From positions 1-43,670 of the forward strand of contig OMJH01000186.1 of assembly GCA_900299295.1 (NCBI GenBank): a stretch of 43,670 nt of DNA, in the 5' to 3' direction. Shown here one piece after another: positions 34,395-43,415 of the stretch. The stretch comes from Bacteroidota bacterium (GTDB taxonomy: Bacteria; Bacteroidota; Bacteroidia; B-17B0; Aurantibacillaceae). A program made the position numbers and the translations under genes. Every line of letters begins with the position of its first letter. Within the stretch, counting starts at the first letter, position 1. The notes beneath the pieces were generated by a model, which did no database searches, was not told the DNA's origin, and was given only the letters and a program-made list of their open reading frames with translations.

Positions 34395-35669
34395 ATGAAT
34401 GTATTAATTTTAGGCTCAGGAGGTAGAGAACATGCTTTCACCTGGAAAATTGCGCAAAGCAAAAAATTGGAAAACCTTTATATCGCCCCCGGTAATGCAG
34501 GCACCTCACAGTGTGGAACAAATGTTGCAATTTCTCCAACCGATTTTGAAAGCGTAAAACATTTCGTTTGGGAAAAAAATATTCACCTTGTAGTTGTAGG
34601 GCCTGAAGATCCGCTCGTGAAAGGAATTCATGATTTCTTTTTAAACGATGAGGTTTTAAAGGATATCCCGGTTATTGGGCCGGGCAAGGACGGTGCAATG
34701 CTCGAAGGAAGTAAGGCTTTTTCCAAACAGTTTATGATTCGACACAAGGTGCCTACCGCTGCCTATAGAAGTTTCACAAAAGAAACTTTAAAGGAGGCGG
34801 AGGCGTTTTTAAAAAAATTAAATCCGCCTTATGTTTTAAAAGCTGATGGACTTGCTGCCGGTAAGGGCGTTTTAATTATTGAAAATGAAGAAGAAGCCTT
34901 TATGGAATTAAAATCCATGCTCACGGAAGGTAAATTTGGCAGCGCCGGAAATACTGTTGTGATTGAAGAATTCCTTAAGGGAATTGAATGCTCTGTGTTT
35001 GTATTGTGTGACGGAAATTCTTATAAAATTTTACCTACCGCAAAAGATTATAAGAGAATCGGTGAAGGCGACACCGGGTTGAATACCGGAGGCATGGGAG
35101 CAATAAGCCCGGTGCCTTTTGCAAATAACGAGTTTTTACAAAAAGTAGAACAACGCATTATTATTCCCACCATTGAAGGATTAAAAAAAGATAACATCTC
35201 CTATAAGGGATTTATTTTCATCGGACTTATGAATGTGGGCGGAGATCCCTTTGTAATAGAGTATAATTGTCGAATGGGAGATCCTGAAACTGAGGTTGTG
35301 ATTCCTCGAATTAAAAATGATTTACTTGAACTTTTTGAGCACGTGGCTGCCGGAAAATTATCTGAGCTTACTTTGGAGACAGACGAGCGATTTGCGGCTA
35401 CTGTGGTATTAGTTAGCGGAGGTTATCCCGGAGAATACCAAAAAGGAAAAACTATTACAGGATTAACACGCGAGACAAATTGCATGGTTTTTCACGCGGG
35501 TACCAGAAGCGATGGCGAGGAAATTCAAACTTCAGGAGGGCGGGTATTTGCAATCACTTCTTTCGGAAATAGTATCAACGATGCTACTTCAAAAAGTTTC
35601 AGTTGTGCCGAAAAAATCAATTACGAAGGAAAGTATTACCGCAGTGATATTGGTAAAGATTTAATTTAA
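34395..35669 (+). CDS. purD: Phosphoribosylamine--glycine ligase (GAR synthetase)
   Basis: 424 residues, normal length. It joins phosphoribosylamine and glycine with ATP to form GAR, the second step of purine synthesis and the substrate of PurN (gene at 23316-23894). Seen: MNVLILGSGGREHAF at the start, LVVVGPEDPLVKGI, the ATP-grasp region YVLKADGLAAGKGV, and the metal/ATP loop YNCRMGDPETEVV, followed by the C-terminal domain (AATVVLVSGGYPGEYQKG). It ends overlapping the convergent PorE-like gene by 9 bases. Confidence 0.97.
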   Translation: MNVLILGSGGREHAFTWKIAQSKKLENLYIAPGNAGTSQCGTNVAISPTDFESVKHFVWEKNIHLVVVGPEDPLVKGIHDFFLNDEVLKDIPVIGPGKDGAMLEGSKAFSKQFMIRHKVPTAAYRSFTKETLKEAEAFLKKLNPPYVLKADGLAAGKGVLIIENEEEAFMELKSMLTEGKFGSAGNTVVIEEFLKGIECSVFVLCDGNSYKILPTAKDYKRIGEGDTGLNTGGMGAISPVPFANNEFLQKVEQRIIIPTIEGLKKDNISYKGFIFIGLMNVGGDPFVIEYNCRMGDPETEVVIPRIKNDLLELFEHVAAGKLSELTLETDERFAATVVLVSGGYPGEYQKGKTITGLTRETNCMVFHAGTRSDGEEIQTSGGRVFAITSFGNSINDATSKSFSCAEKINYEGKYYRSDIGKDLI

Positions 35670-37751
35670 TTCATCAACACGCACCTTCAGGTATTGGTGC
35701 TGCCTATAGGCCTCCCGGTTAGTTTCACCGTCCTTTTTGTAATCCGGGCCCGAGACAAAGGACTTGCTTACAAATTTTACATTTTTAATATCAACTCCAT
35801 TTTTGGTTAAGAAAGCTACAAGTTCTCTTTTAAATTTTGTAGCACGCTGTTGCGCCAACCTTAAATTGCTCCCACCAAATTTTGTGGTTGGCACGCGTGA
35901 GGCAGATGATGTGATTGAAATCTTTACCTGGCTTCCTGATTTAATCCTCGCGAGTATATCATCTAAAAATCTTTTTGCTTCATTCTCTTGTTCAAACTCA
36001 GTAACGTTGTAATTGAAATTTCTTCCATACTCAATAGGGTCTCTTACTTCCGAAGCTGTAGTTGATTTATTTTCAGTCACAACCTTATCGCCCGTATTAT
36101 TTGGGTTACCATTCTTCTCATTAATCACAAGATCCTCGCCTGAAAATCTATATGGTTCAAGCGTGATTTCCATTTCCGTATTCGAATACGCTTTTCCAAC
36201 GGGCACTTCAATGGTATCCGTTCGCAAAACCTTTCCGTCTTGTTCCCAATTTGTGATATAAGTAAAACCTTCCTTCAAAATTGCAACAAATTCACCGCTG
36301 ATGCCGGGAACATAAATTCCCATTAGTTTACTATCCTTATCCTTTACACGAAGTGATAATTTTTTAGGCAGTGGGGTATTTTTTGCAGGAATAAAAGCCC
36401 CGCGCAGCAAAGCACAAACTTCGACACCCTCAATTGAAATCACGTAAATGTCTTTATCGCCCTTTGCCTGAATCGTTTTCTTGTCGGTTGAGTAATAAAC
36501 CCTTTTTTCGTCATTTGAAACGAAATAAAATACATCATCCTCAGTGGAATTGATAGGATAAGATAATCTAACGGGCGTAGTAAAACTTTCATCTTGATTA
36601 AGTTCAGCGAGAAGTATATCAAATCCCCCCATGCTTTTATGACCCTGAGAACTGAAAAAGAAATCCGTGCCATTTGCATGCATAAAAGGGCCCTCTTCAT
36701 CATCGGGTGTATTGATATGAGGTCCTAAATTTTCAGCCTTGCTCCATTCGCCGTTTGGCAATCTTCTGCACCTGTAAATATCACGGCCACCAACGCCGCC
36801 GGGCCGATCGCTCACGAAATAAATCACTGATTTATCCAAAGAAAAACAAGCACTAGGCTCCCAGTAGGAGGAATTTATTTCAGGTCCGAATTTTTGCAAG
36901 GGTCCCCAGTTTTTTCCGTTTTTCTCGGAGTAATACAAATTACCATCTCCATTATCATCTTTATATACAATCAATGTTTGACCATCAAAAGAAAGATTTA
37001 CGGCTGCCTCATGTCCGTTGGTATTAATACCACCGGGTAAAGGCGCAGCGATTGACCAAGTGCCATCCGGTTGCCGCTCGGAAAAGAAAATATCTTCAAA
37101 GAATTTCCCTTCCTCTGTTCGGATTCCTTGGGCGGCACCGCTTGTTTTTTCACCGCAATAGGTAAAAATCAACATTTGCTCTTCCCCGTCAACAAGAGGT
37201 GAATATTCAGCGCCTGCTGTGTTTATGTTGCCTCCCAGATTTGTTATGGAAATATGACCGGCTGATTCAAGGTCTCTTTTGTCAAACACCAACATGTTTT
37301 CATGATTTTCCACATGAATTGAATCAACTCCTGTTAAACCATCCTGAAGATATTCTTCGTACTTATCAAACATTTTGACGGACAAATTCAAATTATGGTT
37401 GAAGTGTAAAACCTCAGCATAGTAAAAAAAGGCGTAGTAAGGCGCCATTCGCTGGGTGGCATCCGTCTCCTTGTAATTTTTAGTGACATCTAAAACCGCT
37501 TTGGCCAAATATGGCTCGGCTTTTTCCCGAAATTCCGGCAAGATATAATAGGAATATCCTAGTTTAAAATTAATATTTGCACTGAGCGAATCGATAGCAT
37601 ATGCTTTCTTGAAATTTTCAATGGCAAGGGCATACTTTTCATTCAATAAGGCCTTATTTCCCTGATTAAAAAAACGGACATATTCCTTTTGCTGTGCAAC
37701 TACAAGGCAAAAGACAATCAGATTAAGAATTAAAAACGTATATTTTTTCAA
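35661..37751 (-). CDS. Exported TPR / PD40 / OmpA-like protein with PorE-like architecture
   Basis: 696 residues if started at TTG 37751, which gives a clean signal peptide (LKKYTFLILNLIVFCLVVAQ). An ATG at 37835 would add 28 residues that look untranslated. Order: TPR region (about 20-150, ALAIENFKKAYAIDS), PD40/WD40-like propeller (about 165-420, with FVSDRPGGVGGRDIYRCRR and DFFFSSQGHKSMGGFDILLAE), a carboxypeptidase-regulatory-like beta domain, and an OmpA C-terminal-like domain (about 590-690). This matches the domain order of PorE, a T9SS-associated peptidoglycan-binding lipoprotein, but here no lipobox Cys is seen. The OmpA part is divergent (NLRLAQQRATKFKRELV retained). Envelope role likely; T9SS role is inference. 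Confidence 0.8.
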   Translation of the reverse strand: MKKYTFLILNLIVFCLVVAQQKEYVRFFNQGNKALLNEKYALAIENFKKAYAIDSLSANINFKLGYSYYILPEFREKAEPYLAKAVLDVTKNYKETDATQRMAPYYAFFYYAEVLHFNHNLNLSVKMFDKYEEYLQDGLTGVDSIHVENHENMLVFDKRDLESAGHISITNLGGNINTAGAEYSPLVDGEEQMLIFTYCGEKTSGAAQGIRTEEGKFFEDIFFSERQPDGTWSIAAPLPGGINTNGHEAAVNLSFDGQTLIVYKDDNGDGNLYYSEKNGKNWGPLQKFGPEINSSYWEPSACFSLDKSVIYFVSDRPGGVGGRDIYRCRRLPNGEWSKAENLGPHINTPDDEEGPFMHANGTDFFFSSQGHKSMGGFDILLAELNQDESFTTPVRLSYPINSTEDDVFYFVSNDEKRVYYSTDKKTIQAKGDKDIYVISIEGVEVCALLRGAFIPAKNTPLPKKLSLRVKDKDSKLMGIYVPGISGEFVAILKEGFTYITNWEQDGKVLRTDTIEVPVGKAYSNTEMEITLEPYRFSGEDLVINEKNGNPNNTGDKVVTENKSTTASEVRDPIEYGRNFNYNVTEFEQENEAKRFLDDILARIKSGSQVKISITSSASRVPTTKFGGSNLRLAQQRATKFKRELVAFLTKNGVDIKNVKFVSKSFVSGPDYKKDGETNREAYRQHQYLKVRVDELN

Positions 37752-37916
37752 TACAAAAGGTAAAGCAATGTAAAAGTAAAGAAAAAACGCTATTAAGCAG
37801 CAGTGTAATGAGTGAAAAGTTAAACCAAATTCCAAATCTTAAACTTGGAAAATACTTTTCGCGTATTCTGAAAATAAAAAAATATAAATAAAAAAAGTTG
37901 TTTTATTTAAGCAAGA

Positions 37917-37947
37917 TTGCTTAATTGAAAATATAGTTTTACCTTAG
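37917..37947 (+). promoter_or_regulatory. Probable promoter of the chalcone-isomerase-fold gene
   Basis: TTG at 37917-37919, 20-base spacer, TACCTTAG at 37940-37947 (one mismatch to TAnnTTTG). The ATG at 37969 follows after 21 bases. Confidence 0.4.
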
Positions 37948-37968
37948 ATTTAAGTCAGAAATTTGTTT

Positions 37969-38523
37969 ATGAAAAAAATACTTCTTGCGCTTTTTATTCT
38001 CCCGATCTGCTTGAATTCTCAAATTTTAATTGGAGATGTAAATTTCCCCGCCCTTATTAAACAAGGCGAAAACAGTTTAATATTTAATGGTGCCGGAGTA
38101 AGGGAAAAATATTTCATGGATATGTATATTGGCGCACTTTATTTGAAAAATAAAAGCAAGGATCCCCAAGCTATTATAAAATCAGGTGAGCCAATGGCAA
38201 TTCGATTGCATATTGTTTCAAGTTTAATAAGCAGTGAAAAAATGACAACTGCAATAAATGAAGGATTTAAAAATTCAACCGGAAACAACACCACTCCACT
38301 TGATTCAAAAATTAAACAATTCAAAACCGCATTCAGCGAAAAAATAAAAGTCAATGATGTCTTTGAAATGATTTATGATCCGTCTAAAGGAGTTTGTGTT
38401 TACAAGAATGGAAAATCAATTACAATTATTCCCGGAATGGACTTTAAAACCGCACTTTTTGGGATTTGGTTATGCGAAAAGCCCGCCGACCGTGAGTTAA
38501 AAGAAAAAATGCTGGGAATATAA
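37969..38523 (+). CDS. Exported chalcone-isomerase-fold protein
   Basis: 184 residues with a signal peptide (MKKILLALFILPICLNSQ). The rest matches bacterial chalcone-isomerase-like domains: a first strand FPALIKQGENSLIFNGAGVR, a YFMDMYIGALYL segment, a helix with SEKMTTAINEGFKNS, a VFEMIYDPSKGVCVYKNGK hairpin, and a final helix FKTALFGIWLCEKPAD. The fold is known from plant flavonoid enzymes and fatty-acid-binding relatives. Bacterial exported members have unknown ligands, and isomerase activity should not be assumed. It stands alone between divergent and convergent neighbours. Confidence 0.82.
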   Translation: MKKILLALFILPICLNSQILIGDVNFPALIKQGENSLIFNGAGVREKYFMDMYIGALYLKNKSKDPQAIIKSGEPMAIRLHIVSSLISSEKMTTAINEGFKNSTGNNTTPLDSKIKQFKTAFSEKIKVNDVFEMIYDPSKGVCVYKNGKSITIIPGMDFKTALFGIWLCEKPADRELKEKMLGI

Positions 38524-38601
38524 ATTCTCAAATTCTAAAATTATTTTTAGTTAAAGAATTATTATTGACTTTAACCGGCCTTATTGCCCATTAACTTTTC
38601 C

Positions 38602-39549
38602 TTACTTACTTCTTAAAAACGGATAGGTAAAGCGTAACTGTAAATAATGAATGTCATTGGATATGCTTTCACTTTTTCTCAGGTAAATCGTGCACGCATA
38701 TGCTATAGAAAAATACCCATATGTGAGCCCGAGTGAGGGACGCAAAAACATCCGCCAGGTATCCGATTCCCATGATTTTTTTATTCCAACTCGAATTGGT
38801 TCTACCATTATGAATGAATTTATTCGTGCAGGGGAAAATGAAAACCCTGATAGAAAAGAATTATTCATTTCCGCACTTAAAATCATATTTTCAGTGTATC
38901 TGGAAGCTTTGTATTTATTGCCCCCGGGTGTTTTTAATCGATAGTGTGGCTGCACACTTCCCTTCCTGAGTGAAGTCTCGAGGATAAGCCATAAATTTTT
39001 ATCACTCACCCTTAATCCCGTCGAAAACAGTAATGATGAAAATTTACTTCGATAACCTAATAACTTTAACGTATCCAATTCCCTACCCTCAAACTTTTCA
39101 TCTATGCCGTATTCATTTAAAATTGATTCATACCGATCAATTCGATAAGATGGATTAGGGAATACGGCAAGTGCAATTTCCCACTGCCTTAGAATAGCTT
39201 GAAAAATATAATTACCACTAGTGTCCTCCGATGTTCTGCGTACCCCGGAATACTCATTTTGAAAGAGAAGCGAATCCAGTGTTTCTTTGTGTTTCTCCAG
39301 TAACAAACGGGCTTTCATAGCATGCAATTCCGAAATAATTTGCTTGCTTTTGAAGGAGCCTGATGAAAGAAGTGAATCCACAATAAATATCGATTTTTCT
39401 GCAGACAAACTGGGCTTAAATACTTTACGGATTTCCAATTTATCCTTCTTGTAATTTTCATCGACTTGAGTTGATGCGCCGATGGTTGCAAACTGAGCAT
39501 CCAAGATGCCAATCCGTAACAGGGAAAAAAATAGAATTAGCTTCTTCAC
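38602..39549 (-). CDS. Exported protein of unknown function, beta-rich C-terminus
   Basis: 315 residues with a signal peptide (1-18, ending ILDAQF). Residues 30-130 are mostly helical (KSIFIVDSLLSSGSFKSKQI; HKETLDSLLFQN). The second half has alternating strands such as FSSLLFSTGLRVSDKNLWLI, FLRPSLGLTYGYFSIAYACT and a terminal ending in F-T-Y-P-F-L, which suggests a small outer-membrane beta-barrel or barrel-like end. I do not recognise the family. It diverges from the first leucine-rich-repeat gene across about 63 bases. Confidence 0.65.
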   Translation of the reverse strand: MKKLILFFSLLRIGILDAQFATIGASTQVDENYKKDKLEIRKVFKPSLSAEKSIFIVDSLLSSGSFKSKQIISELHAMKARLLLEKHKETLDSLLFQNEYSGVRRTSEDTSGNYIFQAILRQWEIALAVFPNPSYRIDRYESILNEYGIDEKFEGRELDTLKLLGYRSKFSSLLFSTGLRVSDKNLWLILETSLRKGSVQPHYRLKTPGGNKYKASRYTENMILSAEMNNSFLSGFSFSPARINSFIMVEPIRVGIKKSWESDTWRMFLRPSLGLTYGYFSIAYACTIYLRKSESISNDIHYLQLRFTYPFLRSK

Positions 39550-39612
39550 AGAACAAATTAAGGGAAAAATATTAACTTTACCTTGCGGATTTTAAACCTT
39601 TTGTTTCGTTTT

Positions 39613-40407
39613 ATGGCAAGGTATTTTGTTGTTGCTGTTTTATTTTTCTTTTCCTATATGCCAGCACAGGATTTATCGTGGCTTGGAAAAAAACTCGATT
39701 ATTCCGACACCTTGCGACTTTGCGATATTTACAAGAACATGAATGAGGCGCTAGTTGCTCCTGAAAAAGTGGAAAACCTTGAACTTGTTATTGATAAAAG
39801 CGGAAACAACTTTAAAAAATTCAGCGAAAGTTTAAGTTTATTTCAGAACCTCAGAAAACTTGTATTAATCAACTCGCATGGGCTTAAACTCAAACTTCCT
39901 GCTGAAATTTGGAACCACACTAAAATGGAATACCTTCTTTTAGATGGGTTTTGGGGCGAATCGCTTGATGGTCTCGAAAAATTATCAAACCTGAAGTTTT
40001 TGAGTCTTGATGGGTTCTCATTAAAAAGTTTTCCCTCGCAGGTTCTAGGATTAAAAAAACTCACGGTTCTAGATTTGTCAATGAACTTAATTTCTCAACT
40101 GCCTAACGATATTTCTCAAATGACTGCACTGAGAGAACTCGAACTTACCAACAATTGCTTTACCGAAGTGCCTTCAGAAATTGCTTCAATTCAAAATCTT
40201 GAATATTTTACCATGAACAACGCTGACTTTGGCGGACCAATTCCTAACGGAGAAAGCAACATTTGTCTCAACTCATTCACAAAATTCCCGGAAGTATTTT
40301 CATATATGAAAAAACTAAAACACGCCGGCATTTTTTATAACGAACACATTGACCCTGCCTTCAAAAAGAAAATCAAATCATCCTTTAAATGGATAAAATT
40401 CTCTTAA
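39613..40407 (+). CDS. Exported leucine-rich-repeat protein, first of a tandem pair
   Basis: 264 residues. Signal peptide MARYFVVAVLFFFSYMPAQ. Then a short cap (DLSWLGKKLDYSDTLRL) and about seven leucine-rich repeats from about residue 55, for example NLRKLVLINSHGLKLKLPAEI, LKKLTVLDLSMNLISQLPNDI and LRELELTNNCFTEVPSEI. A C-terminal cap (FPEVFSYMKKLKHAGIFYN) follows. LRR solenoids bind proteins or glycans. The start at 39613 is preferred over TTG 39583 because it opens the signal peptide. It is a close paralogue of the next gene, which begins 2 bases after its stop. Confidence 0.8.
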   Translation: MARYFVVAVLFFFSYMPAQDLSWLGKKLDYSDTLRLCDIYKNMNEALVAPEKVENLELVIDKSGNNFKKFSESLSLFQNLRKLVLINSHGLKLKLPAEIWNHTKMEYLLLDGFWGESLDGLEKLSNLKFLSLDGFSLKSFPSQVLGLKKLTVLDLSMNLISQLPNDISQMTALRELELTNNCFTEVPSEIASIQNLEYFTMNNADFGGPIPNGESNICLNSFTKFPEVFSYMKKLKHAGIFYNEHIDPAFKKKIKSSFKWIKFS

Positions 40408-40409
40408 CT

Positions 40410-41207
40410 ATGAAAAAATTAGCATCACTACTCTTCCTGAGTATTTATTTTATAAGTGCAAAAGCAGATGATTTTTCTCATCTAGGTTCCACCCTGAACT
40501 ATTCGGACTCGCTTAAATCTGCAAAAAAAATAACCTCTATCGATAAAGCGTTAAAAGATCCTTCAAAGGTGATTAACCTCGAATTATTTATTGACCAGAC
40601 GGGTGCTAATTACAAGAAATTTTGCAATAATATTTCAAAGTTTTCTAATCTTAGAAAATTATATATTGTAGATTATTATGCGTTGGAACTGGAACTTCCA
40701 GAAGGATTATGGGAGCTGAAAAAACTTGAATACCTTTCATTGGATAATTTCAAAAACAAAAAAGTTGATGGCATATCTAAATTAACTGAGTTAAAATATC
40801 TCAATTTAGATGAGTTTAATTTTGCTTCCATTCCGGAAGAAATTTTTCAGTTGAAAAACCTTGTTGTTTTGGATTTAAGTATGAACCTTTTAAAAGAGCT
40901 ACCACTATCAATATCCTCGTTAACTAATCTCCGTGAACTTGAGTTAACTAACAACTGTTTTACCGAAATACCAACCAACATTACGATTTTACCAAAACTG
41001 GAGTATTTAACAATAAATAATGCCGATTTCAGCGGGTTTCTAAAACCTGACATGAATACCTGTGAAAACACGATAGCGCGGTTTCCTGATGTGCTAGCTC
41101 AAATGTCCAACATGAAACATGTTGCGTGTTTTTATGGTGTTAAATGTGACAAGGCGATGAAGAAGCAAATCCACGAGAAATACGCGAATATAACCTTCGA
41201 CAAGTAA
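40410..41207 (+). CDS. Exported leucine-rich-repeat protein, second of a tandem pair
   Basis: 265 residues. Signal peptide MKKLASLLFLSIYFISAKA, then the same plan as the upstream gene: cap with F-S-HLGSTLNYSDSL, repeats such as LKNLVVLDLSMNLLKELP and NLRELELTNNCFTEIP, then NNADFSG and a cap with FPDVLAQMSNMKHVACFYG. The pair must derive from one duplication, since repeat number, caps and even NNCFTE are kept. An upstream ATG at 40389 is in frame but lies inside the previous gene. Stop-to-start distance is 2 bases, so the two are translated from one mRNA. Confidence 0.82.
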   Translation: MKKLASLLFLSIYFISAKADDFSHLGSTLNYSDSLKSAKKITSIDKALKDPSKVINLELFIDQTGANYKKFCNNISKFSNLRKLYIVDYYALELELPEGLWELKKLEYLSLDNFKNKKVDGISKLTELKYLNLDEFNFASIPEEIFQLKNLVVLDLSMNLLKELPLSISSLTNLRELELTNNCFTEIPTNITILPKLEYLTINNADFSGFLKPDMNTCENTIARFPDVLAQMSNMKHVACFYGVKCDKAMKKQIHEKYANITFDK

Positions 41208-41301
41208 AAATTCCCCGCACATTATTTGGCCGGTTTCAATAGCGAGTTTTACTAATCATCGTGTCTAATTATTGTAGCAAAGGGATTCGAAAGGAATTGA
41301 G

Positions 41302-41309
41302 TACTTTTG
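41302..41309 (+). promoter_or_regulatory. -7 promoter element of metG
   Basis: TACTTTTG, a perfect TAnnTTTG, ends 12 bases before the metG ATG at 41322. The nearest TTG upstream (41272-41274) is 27 bases away, too far for a normal -33 element. Confidence 0.5.
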
Positions 41310-41321
41310 CGAAATTCCAAT

Positions 41322-43373
41322 ATGGGAAAATCTACTGATTTCAACCGAACACTTGTTACCGCAGCACTTCCGTACGCGAATGGACCTGTGCATATTGGTC
41401 ACCTCGCAGGCTGTTACCTGCCTTCGGATATATACGTTCGTTATTTGCGCAGTACCGGAAGTGACGTGAAATTTGTTTGCGGTTCGGACGAACACGGCGT
41501 CCCCATAACCATTAAGGCGAAAAACGAGGGCGTGACTCCACAAGAAGTGGTTGACAAGTATCATGAACTAATGCGTGACACTTTCAAGGAATTCGGGATT
41601 TCATTTGATATTTATTCTCGAACATCGTCCGAATTACACCATAAAACAGCAGCGGAATTTTTCAAAAAACTTTATGACAAAGGCTCATTTGAAGAGCAAA
41701 TTACCGAACAATATTTTGATGAAAGCGCAAATCAGTTTCTTGCTGATCGCTACATAGTTGGCACATGTCCAAAATGCAGGAATGAAAATGCTTATGGTGA
41801 TCAGTGTGAAAGTTGCGGAATTTCCCTGAATCCAACCGATCTGATAAATCCAAAAAGTAAATTGTCAGGCCAACCACCCGTTTTACGGAAAACAAAAAAC
41901 TGGTTTTTGCCCCTCGACAAACTTCAACCCGATATTCAAACATATATCAACAAGCACAGCGATTGGAAAACAAATGTGTTTGGTCAATGCAAAAGCTGGC
42001 TTGAGTCCGGCGACGGGCTTCAACCCCGAGCGATGACCCGAGACTTGAACTGGGGAGTAAAAGTTCCGTTAAAAGATGCTGAAGGAAAAGTATTGTATGT
42101 TTGGTTTGATGCGCCAATCGGCTATATATCTGCCACCAAAGAACTTTTGCCAAACGACTGGGAAAAATACTGGAAACAGAAAGACTCCCGATTAATTCAT
42201 TTTATCGGAAAAGATAACATTGTTTTTCATTGCATTATTTTTCCGGCCATGCTGATGCAACATGGCGAATTTATTTTACCGGACAATGTTCCTGCCAATG
42301 AATTTTTAAATCTTGAACACGACAAACTTTCTACTTCCCGAAACTGGGCCGTTTGGTTACACGAATACCTTAACGACTTTAAGGATAAGCAGGACGTCTT
42401 GCGCTACGTGTTATGTGCAAATGCTCCGGAGTCTCGCGACAATGATTTTACCTGGAAGGATTTTCAAGCGAGAAACAACAGTGAGTTGCTTGCCATTTTT
42501 GGCAATTTTGTAAACCGAACACTTGTGCTAACGCATAAGTTCTTTGACGGAAAAGTCCCTGAAGTTAGTGAATACACAAAAGAGGATCTATCTACTCTTG
42601 AAGAGATTTCAAAATTTCCTGAAAAAATTTCCCATTCACTGGAAGAATTTCGTTTTCGTGAAGCGCTTGCTGAATTGATGAACTTAGCACGTTTAGGTAA
42701 TAAATATCTCGCCGATAATGAACCATGGAAGCTCATAAAAACAAATGAAATACGGGTTAAGGCCATCATCAACATATCCCTTCAAATCACAACAAATCTT
42801 GCAATTCTTTGTGAACCATTTCTTCCTTTTACCTCCGTAAGAATTTTTTCCTTTTTGAAAATACAACCGTTAAACTGGATGCACGCAAAACGCACTGACA
42901 ACCTGACTTCCGGTCATACAATAGGTAAAGAAGAATTATTATTTGAGCCAATAGAAGATGAAGCTATTCTTTTCCAAACAGAAAAACTTGCAGCCACAAA
43001 AAAAACTAACGTTTCCATCAACAAAAGTCTTATGATTCAAAAGCCAGAAACCAGTTTCGATGATTTCGGAAAAATGGACATACGAGTTGCTACAATTTTA
43101 GAAGCAGAAAAGGTTCCTAAAACAGATAAATTGTTGAAACTGAAAATAGATACAGGTATAGATGTAAGAACAATTGTTAGCGGTATTGCCACATGGTATA
43201 AATCTGAAGAGATAATTGGGCGTAAAATAGTTATGCTGGCTAATCTGGCTCCCCGAAAAATAAAAGGCATTGAATCGCAAGGAATGATTTTGATGGCTGA
43301 AAATCCGGATGGAGAATTGAGTTTTGTTTCACCGGAGAAAATGAGCGCGTTGAATGGAGCAATTGTAAAATAA
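41322..43373 (+). CDS. metG: Methionine--tRNA ligase with C-terminal tRNA-binding domain
   Basis: 683 residues from [10 protein letters not shown]. It charges initiator and elongator tRNA-Met. Class I Rossmann fold with HIGH in [13 protein letters not shown], a four-Cys zinc knuckle (CPKC and CESC near 150-168), and the KMSKS loop in the variant form KLSTSRNW. The anticodon-binding helical domain spans about 380-540. From about residue 585 ([19 protein letters not shown]) there is an EMAP/Trbp111-type OB domain that adds tRNA binding and dimerisation. The ATG fits better than the TTG at 41307, which lies within the -7 box. Confidence 0.96.
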   Translation: MGKSTDFNRTLVTAALPYANGPVHIGHLAGCYLPSDIYVRYLRSTGSDVKFVCGSDEHGVPITIKAKNEGVTPQEVVDKYHELMRDTFKEFGISFDIYSRTSSELHHKTAAEFFKKLYDKGSFEEQITEQYFDESANQFLADRYIVGTCPKCRNENAYGDQCESCGISLNPTDLINPKSKLSGQPPVLRKTKNWFLPLDKLQPDIQTYINKHSDWKTNVFGQCKSWLESGDGLQPRAMTRDLNWGVKVPLKDAEGKVLYVWFDAPIGYISATKELLPNDWEKYWKQKDSRLIHFIGKDNIVFHCIIFPAMLMQHGEFILPDNVPANEFLNLEHDKLSTSRNWAVWLHEYLNDFKDKQDVLRYVLCANAPESRDNDFTWKDFQARNNSELLAIFGNFVNRTLVLTHKFFDGKVPEVSEYTKEDLSTLEEISKFPEKISHSLEEFRFREALAELMNLARLGNKYLADNEPWKLIKTNEIRVKAIINISLQITTNLAILCEPFLPFTSVRIFSFLKIQPLNWMHAKRTDNLTSGHTIGKEELLFEPIEDEAILFQTEKLAATKKTNVSINKSLMIQKPETSFDDFGKMDIRVATILEAEKVPKTDKLLKLKIDTGIDVRTIVSGIATWYKSEEIIGRKIVMLANLAPRKIKGIESQGMILMAENPDGELSFVSPEKMSALNGAIVK

Positions 43374-43415
43374 TATAATCAACTAACGGATAATTACCGG
43401 AAAAAATTACCAACT

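Noticed and set aside
37752-37835. 28-residue N-terminal extension of the PorE-like protein from ATG 37835
   Set aside because: It would place a second hydrophobic segment before a clean signal peptide; the TTG at 37751 gives a normal exported start.
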